A DNA stretch of 8,061 bases from Ilumatobacteraceae bacterium (GTDB taxonomy: Bacteria; Actinomycetota; Acidimicrobiia; Acidimicrobiales; Ilumatobacteraceae), in the NCBI GenBank assembly GCA_023254985.1, contig JALRJT010000035.1, positions 1 to 8,061 of the forward strand, given 5' to 3'. Both the position numbers and the translations under genes were made by a program. The notes under the pieces were generated by a model, which ran no database searches, was not told where the DNA came from, and worked only from the letters and a program-made list of their open reading frames with translations. The stretch's first letter is position 1. The number at the start of each line of letters is the position of its first letter. This document shows positions 7,391 through 8,061 of the stretch, in pieces.

Positions 7391-8061
7391 CTACGACGAA
7401 AACAGCTCAGGATTCTGTGCGGGTGGCTGGAGACCGAGATGTTCCCATGCACTCGCCATCGCCACGCGCCCACGCGGAGTGCGCGCGATCATTCCTTGTT
7501 GGATCAGGAAGGGCTCATAGACGTCTTCGATGGTCTCTGTCTGCTCACTCACAGAAATTGCAAGCGTGGACAGTCCAACAGGTCCGCCTCCGAATTGCGT
7601 GCACAGCGCGTTCAAGATTGCTCGGTCGATTTTGTCAAGACCCATGTCATCGACACCGAACACGCCCAATGCCTCGTGCGCGACGCTGTCGTCGATCGAG
7701 CCGTTCCCACGCATGTCGGCGAAGTCGCGCACGCGACGCAACAAGCGATTGGCGATACGAGGTGTACCTCGCGAACGACGTGAAATTTGCGCGGCACCCC
7801 TGGCGTCAATCGGCACCTGCAGGATGCGTGCCGCACGTACGACGATGTCCTCGAGTTCCTTCGGCTCGTAGTACTCGAGTCGAGCAACGAGGCCAAACCG
7901 ATCGCGAAGTGGACCGGTGATCATGCCCGTGCGCGTCGTTGCTCCGATCAGGGTGAAACGTGGAAGCGTCAAGCGAATTGACGATGCAGCGGGTCCCTTA
8001 CCCACGACGAGGTCGATCTGAAAGTCCTCCATCGCGGGATAGAGAATTTCCTCGACCGTAC
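7391..8061 (-). CDS. ruvB: Holliday junction branch-migration ATPase RuvB (5' end cut by window)
   Basis: Hexameric AAA+ motor that, with RuvA, drives branch migration of Holliday junctions in recombinational repair. The last 222 codons are visible, from TVEEILYPAMEDF onward; the N-terminal part with Walker A and B (about 120 residues) is outside the window. Visible family features are VVGKGPAASSIRL, sensor 1 in GATTRTG, the arginine-finger region PLRDRFG, sensor 2 in RGTPRIANRLLRRVRDFA, and a C-terminal winged-helix DNA-binding domain with GLDKIDRAIL, GGPVGLSTLA, TIEDVYEPFL and RTPRGR. It ends in a short polar tail, PELFSS. The frame stays open to the window edge, so the internal ATG at 8032 is not the start. 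RuvC and RuvA normally lie just upstream and would be expected beyond position 8061. Confidence 0.97.
   Translation of the reverse strand, partial: TVEEILYPAMEDFQIDLVVGKGPAASSIRLTLPRFTLIGATTRTGMITGPLRDRFGLVARLEYYEPKELEDIVVRAARILQVPIDARGAAQISRRSRGTPRIANRLLRRVRDFADMRGNGSIDDSVAHEALGVFGVDDMGLDKIDRAILNALCTQFGGGPVGLSTLAISVSEQTETIEDVYEPFLIQQGMIARTPRGRVAMASAWEHLGLQPPAQNPELFSS

Noticed and set aside
6353..7783. Plus-strand open frame of 476 codons opposite queA and the end of ruvB
   Set aside because: It lies wholly antisense to two well-conserved genes, resembles no family I know and is rich in Arg, His, Cys and Ser, as expected from reading high-GC coding DNA backwards.
1..8061. Search for a novel defence, mobile or regulatory system
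   Set aside because: Every coding stretch is accounted for by seven conserved housekeeping genes and the gaps total under 150 bases; no array, transposase, integrase, RNA gene or unexplained ORF was found.

Overview
This is a compact stretch of bacterial core genome. All seven genes lie on the minus strand with no intergenic gap longer than about 57 bases. In transcription order (right to left) they are ruvB (5' end cut off by the window), queA, tgt, yajC, secD, secF and a long rel/relA gene whose last codons run off the left edge. I see no mobile element, tRNA, rRNA, CRISPR array, phage gene or defence cassette, and no stretch over 300 bases lacks a gene.

Likely organism: an actinomycete-type bacterium of fairly high GC content, possibly class Acidimicrobiia. 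The clues are rel close behind secF (as in Mycobacterium, where relA follows secDF after two genes), a Thr-rich linker with TTTTV units inside SecD, and actinobacterial-looking SecD/SecF sequences. The order queA-tgt-yajC-secD-secF is the one known from proteobacteria such as E. coli, so this locus joins two arrangements usually described separately. The taxonomic call is an inference from family knowledge, not a search result.

Layout and roles: 8061-7391 encodes the C-terminal two thirds of RuvB, the Holliday-junction branch-migration motor. 7381-5239 holds queA and tgt, two steps of queuosine modification of tRNA position 34. 5199-2217 holds yajC, secD and secF, the accessory membrane complex of the Sec translocon; secD and secF overlap by ATGA. 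2159-1 holds Rel, the (p)ppGpp synthetase/hydrolase of the stringent response. Spacings are 9, 28, 39, 11, -4 and 57 nt, so co-transcription is likely. The only gap with possible regulatory content is the secF-rel gap, which carries a small inverted repeat next to a strong Shine-Dalgarno sequence.

I looked for an undescribed system and do not see one. The points worth a second look are modest: the hybrid gene order, the repetitive Thr/Asp linker in SecD, a few substitutions in QueA and Tgt signature motifs, strong ribosome-binding sites on secF and rel only, and the inverted repeat before rel.
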